This document shows positions 7,178 to 9,519 of a stretch of 9,519 bases of DNA, piece by piece. Position numbers and translations under genes: made by a program. Origin of the DNA: an uncultured Peptococcaceae bacterium (GTDB taxonomy: Bacteria > Bacillota > Peptococcia > Peptococcales > Peptococcaceae); contig CALAKO010000222.1 of the NCBI GenBank assembly GCA_937922955.1, positions 1 to 9,519 on the forward strand, in the 5' to 3' direction. The notes below the pieces were generated by a model. That model was not told the DNA's origin. It saw only the letters and a program-made list of their open reading frames with translations, and ran no database searches. Within the stretch, counting starts at the first letter, position 1. Every line of letters begins with the position of its first letter.

Positions 7178-7945
7178 TCATTCGCCAGTGTGCCGCCCTT
7201 CCCAACGAGAAAACCACCACACACTGGCCGCTGTTACCACAATACCACCGAGCGCTGCCAGGATGCAAGCCCAATCGCTTTGCGCCGACAACCTTGCCAA
7301 CTGGGCAGCATTCAGCTGACTGGACTGTAGGATGCTGTGTAGCATCGCCAGCCGCAGCGGCCATGCCCATGGTACAAAAGGCCAGATGCCATCGCCCAGC
7401 AAAGTGCCGCCAATCAGCGCCGCCACCAGTACACTGCCAATACCTACCCCGACGGACACGCCTAGCCCGGCCGCAAACGCCAGCCAAAGATGCAGCGCAG
7501 CAAGCGGCAGCACCGCCAGCCAACTTACAAGCGCTGCCTCTGCATAAAAGCCAAGGAGCGTGTTGTCATAGCCGCCAAGCCACAACCCACCGCAAAACAC
7601 CGCGGTCGCCAAAAACGTCGCCACCGCCAAGGCCGCGAACAGCGCCAGCAGTTTGCTCAGATAAAGCTGCACACGTGGCTTTGCAGACAGCAGCAGGCCC
7701 ATAAAGGAACCAGCGCCCTCTTCCTCGGCCGCCAGCTGCCCGGCAATGATGGACGCCAGGAATGGCAGCGCCAGCGCCGCCCAGCAGGAAAAGAAGCCCG
7801 AAAACGCGCTCGATCCATCAATCCAGGGCCGACCCGCCACATACCAGGTCAGAACCAGCCCCATCAGCACAGGCAAGAACAGCACCAGCCACCGCAACGC
7901 CGAACGTTTCGTTTTCAGCCATTCTGCCCACAACAGCATCCTCAT
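7178..7945 (-). CDS. lanG: lantibiotic-resistance ABC transporter permease, MutG/LanG type
   Basis: This 255-residue integral membrane protein has about six hydrophobic segments (near 17-36, 47-70, 93-118, 129-150, 153-175 and 217-238). The N-terminus MLLWAEWLKTKRS is the short amphipathic lead typical of this permease family. The motif PWAWPLRL at 182-189 matches the PWxWxxR signature shared with LanE-type subunits. With LanE and LanF it should form the transporter that removes lantibiotics or related cationic peptides from the membrane. The start at 7945 overlaps the LanE stop as ATGA and has GGAGAGAGG upstream; a further ATG at 7969 lacks this. The coding sequence is GC-rich and alanine/leucine-rich, which in part reflects its membrane character. 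Confidence 0.85.
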   Translation of the reverse strand: MRMLLWAEWLKTKRSALRWLVLFLPVLMGLVLTWYVAGRPWIDGSSAFSGFFSCWAALALPFLASIIAGQLAAEEEGAGSFMGLLLSAKPRVQLYLSKLLALFAALAVATFLATAVFCGGLWLGGYDNTLLGFYAEAALVSWLAVLPLAALHLWLAFAAGLGVSVGVGIGSVLVAALIGGTLLGDGIWPFVPWAWPLRLAMLHSILQSSQLNAAQLARLSAQSDWACILAALGGIVVTAASVWWFSRWEGRHTGE

Positions 7946-8691
7946 CGTACCTCTCTCCTTGCAAACCATTGCGCTGTGAAAAACGTCAGCACAACAAACA
8001 CGGCCAGCGACACACCCACTCCTACAGGAATCACCCCAGCATCAAACAGCGGCGAGCCCTGCGGCAGAATGGTGCCGTTGGGATGCACGCCGATCACTGG
8101 GCACATCAACCGCGTCGCCCAACTCCAGGGACAATACAACCACAGCTTCGTCGGCGCCAGCAGCACGCCTGCCGCCATGCCAACAATGCCCAGCGCCAGA
8201 CTCAACAGCATGCCGCCCCAAGTTGCCGCCCACAGCATCAGCGGAATCAGCGTCCACGTTGACACCCAGCATAACAGTGCCGCTGCAGCCACCACCACTA
8301 CCGGCGGCACATTCCCTTGCAGCGTCCCACAAACCAAATCGCCCAGCACCAACACCAACGACGACAACGCACTTACCACCATCATCCCACCAACCTTGCC
8401 CAGCCAAACACATTGCGAAGCAATCGGTTCTGCCTTCAGTACCCGATACGCGCCTGCTTTGCGCTCCTGACCAGCAACCATACCGGCAAACAGGCCATAA
8501 CCCAACGGCAAAAACGTCACCGGCCACCAGTTGAACGACAGCACCAGAATCCCGTTCCAATTGTACGCCATTGGCAGCAAATAGGTTGTCACCAGCGAAT
8601 ACACCGCAAAAAACAAGGGAATAAACACCACCAGCTTCACCATAAAAGTGCGCCGATATTTCAGCAATTCTGCTCGCAGCACCTGCATCAT
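7942..8691 (-). CDS. lanE: lantibiotic-resistance ABC transporter permease, MutE/EpiE/LanE type
   Basis: The 249-residue permease has about six membrane segments (near 18-38, 53-73, 97-119, 128-150, 156-178 and 218-242). Family marks are the lead LRAELLKYRRTF, the FNWWP sequence opening the second helix (53-57) and CPWSWATRLMCP at 187-198, followed by GVHPNG (201-206). These fit the MutE/EpiE subunit of lantibiotic self-protection transporters. The start at 8691 overlaps the LanF stop as ATGA, with GGGAGGG upstream; a second ATG follows at once and could be used instead. Its last codons overlap lanG, so LanF, LanE and LanG are likely made in balanced amounts. The LanE/LanG labels rest on motifs and gene order. 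Confidence 0.87.
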   Translation of the reverse strand: MMQVLRAELLKYRRTFMVKLVVFIPLFFAVYSLVTTYLLPMAYNWNGILVLSFNWWPVTFLPLGYGLFAGMVAGQERKAGAYRVLKAEPIASQCVWLGKVGGMMVVSALSSLVLVLGDLVCGTLQGNVPPVVVVAAAALLCWVSTWTLIPLMLWAATWGGMLLSLALGIVGMAAGVLLAPTKLWLYCPWSWATRLMCPVIGVHPNGTILPQGSPLFDAGVIPVGVGVSLAVFVVLTFFTAQWFARREVR

Positions 8692-9386
8692 GAACGCCCT
8701 CCCTTCACCGTCTCCATAAAGAATTCTTCCAAATTCTCGTGTTTCGGCAGCTCGCCCTGAAACACGAGACGCCCATTCGCAAGGATACCAATATCATCCA
8801 CCACCTGCTGCACCTCCGATAGAATGTGGCTCGATAAAATCACCGTCATTCCCTGCGCCGCAAAAGAGGCTATCAGCGCCCGCATCTCTTGAATGCCAAA
8901 CGGATCCAGCCCATTGGTTGGCTCATCCAGCACCAACAACGACGGCTCATTGAGCAAAGCAATCGCGATCCCCAGCCGCTGCTTCATACCCAACGAAAAC
9001 TGCCCCACCCTCTTGCGGCCAGTGTCCGTCAAATCTACCAAGGCCAACACCTCACCAATGCGTGAGGACGGCAAGCCCAACATGCGCGTATGAACCCGCA
9101 GATTTTCCTGCGCCGTCAGATTCGCATACAACGCCGGTCCTTCAATCAGCGCCCCCATCTCCGCCAAACACATTCGCGTCCACGGCTGACCCGAAAAGAA
9201 CACTGCTCCCTCCGTCGGCCGCAACAAGCCCATCAGCAGCTTCAACGACGTTGACTTGCCAGCCCCATTCGGCCCCAGCAGCCCATACACCGTTCCTCGC
9301 CGCACTGCCAGCGACACATCCTCAATCCCTCGTTGTCGGCCAAAGCGCTTGGTCAAATGCCGCGTTTCTAAAATATAATCCGTCAT
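8688..9386 (-). CDS. lanF: lantibiotic-resistance ABC transporter ATPase, LanF/BcrA type
   Basis: This 232-residue cytoplasmic ATPase powers the LanE-LanG exporter. Visible motifs are Walker A GPNGAGKST at 38-46, signature FSLGMKQ at 130-136, Walker B LLVLDEP at 150-156 with catalytic E155, a D-loop (NGLD) and H187 in SSH. Where most ABC ATPases have a Q-loop glutamine, this one has Glu82 (ALIEGPALYANLT), the 'E-loop' known from lantibiotic-immunity LanF proteins. The start at 9386 is chosen because AAAGGA lies 8 bases upstream. The ATG at 9395 would lie almost against that site. It is the first gene of the operon and carries the regulatory sites described just upstream. Confidence 0.93.
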   Translation of the reverse strand: MTDYILETRHLTKRFGRQRGIEDVSLAVRRGTVYGLLGPNGAGKSTSLKLLMGLLRPTEGAVFFSGQPWTRMCLAEMGALIEGPALYANLTAQENLRVHTRMLGLPSSRIGEVLALVDLTDTGRKRVGQFSLGMKQRLGIAIALLNEPSLLVLDEPTNGLDPFGIQEMRALIASFAAQGMTVILSSHILSEVQQVVDDIGILANGRLVFQGELPKHENLEEFFMETVKGGRS

Positions 9387-9426
9387 TATGCTCATCCTTT
9401 CTTGTTGGTGTCTTCTTTATGAATCA

Positions 9427-9435
9427 AGCATACCA
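9427..9435 (-). promoter_or_regulatory. probable -10 region of the lanF operon promoter
   Basis: The minus strand reads TGGTATGCT: TGn followed by a 4/6 match to TATAAT. A weak core element fits a promoter that needs an activator. Transcription would begin near 9420 with a leader of about 33 bases. CATAAA (9416-9421) is a less likely alternative. TTGAGT at 9442-9447 is the only -35-like hexamer but is too close for this -10. Confidence 0.45.
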
Positions 9436-9444
9436 ACCAAAACT

Positions 9445-9462
9445 CAAGATTTACCCAAGAAT
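9445..9462 (-). promoter_or_regulatory. nisin-box-like direct repeat, candidate regulator binding site
   Basis: On the minus strand ATTCTTG (9462-9456) and AATCTTG (9451-9445) form a 6/7-identical direct repeat with an 11-base period. Inside it, TCT-N8-TCT has the form reported for the NisR-bound nisin box. If transcription starts near 9420, the TCT triplets fall at about -40 to -38 and -29 to -27, close to their place in nisin promoters. The regulator of this operon is of the same family. TCT-N8-TCT alone is expected several times by chance in a window this size, so the weight comes from the wider repeat and its position. Confidence 0.5.
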
Positions 9463-9463
9463 C

Positions 9464-9514
9464 AAAGGGGCTGTCGCACAAACGATATTTTCGTTCGTGT
9501 GACAGCCCCTTTTT
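9464..9514. terminator. long near-perfect hairpin at the window edge
   Basis: Two 22-base arms (9464-9485 and 9491-9512) pair around the loop TATTT, with one G-T pair (9476/9500) and one A/C mismatch (9480/9496). The + strand copy ends in five T (9510-9514), as a terminator would, but no + strand gene lies before it. On the minus strand the tail is only TTTGATTCTT. It may end a minus-strand gene outside the window, insulate the lanF promoter or be a dispersed repeat. The structure is certain; the role is not. Confidence 0.6.
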
Positions 9515-9519
9515 CTGTA

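Noticed and set aside
7490..8470. 326-codon open frame on the + strand opposite the two permease genes
   Set aside because: Its translation is rich in Gln, His, Pro and Arg in runs, the usual antisense shadow of GC-rich membrane-protein genes. No ribosome site is evident, and the minus-strand genes have clear motifs and ATGA junctions.
5009..9386. BceAB-BceRS type bacitracin-resistance module
   Set aside because: The BceB permease is a single protein of over 600 residues and BceS kinases lack a large outer domain. Here there are two permeases of about 250 residues and a kinase with about 120 outer residues.
9062..9502. 146-codon + strand frame antisense to lanF, ending in the edge hairpin
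   Set aside because: Considered because it would explain the + strand T-run of the hairpin. Its sequence is Pro/Ser/Thr-rich shadow without ribosome site or recognisable domain.

Overview
The window looks like ordinary chromosome from a Gram-positive (Bacillota-type) bacterium. The reasons are strong AGGAGG-type ribosome sites, a NisRK/LanFEG-type peptide-resistance operon, an ATP-grasp ligase of the D-aspartate-ligase kind, and promoters of the TGnTATAMT extended -10 type. I cannot name genus or species. Local base composition varies: a 60-base row in the first gene is about 42% GC (25/60), while a row inside a transporter permease is about 63% GC (38/60). No rRNA, tRNA, CRISPR array, transposase or phage gene is visible. 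No gene-free stretch exceeds 160 bases.

Left part (1-1975, + strand): an extended -10 promoter drives a two-gene unit, an ATP-grasp carboxylate-amine ligase (158-1405) followed 31 bases later by a small two-CBS-domain protein (1437-1922). A strong symmetric hairpin (1931-1974) ends this unit and probably also the converging gene.

Middle part (1996-4451, - strand): two tandem copies of an octopine/nopaline-type (opine) dehydrogenase, each 369 residues. They align without gaps at 245/369 identities (66%, counted by hand). Each has its own extended -10 promoter. They differ at the position that usually sets NAD versus NADP preference.

Right part (4410-9519, - strand): a compact six-gene operon read from high to low coordinates. 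It encodes a LanF-type ABC ATPase, a MutE/EpiE-type permease (LanE), a MutG-type permease (LanG), an OmpR-family response regulator, a sensor histidine kinase and a small FMN nitroreductase, followed by a terminator. Three junctions are ATGA stop/start overlaps. No lantibiotic precursor, modification enzyme or LanI lipoprotein is present, so this looks like a stand-alone lantibiotic/cationic-peptide resistance module, comparable in composition to the CprABC-CprRK system of Clostridioides difficile. Upstream of lanF, a direct repeat with an 11-base period contains TCT-N8-TCT, the form of the 'nisin box' bound by NisR, placed just upstream of a TGGTATGCT -10. This suggests that the operon's own regulator controls it. 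Behind it, at the window edge, lies a very long hairpin (9464-9512) with its T-run on the + strand.

The genes are mostly recognisable families. The parts that deserve attention are the self-contained regulatory circuit of the resistance operon, the nitroreductase attached to it, the divergent dehydrogenase pair and the oddly oriented edge hairpin.
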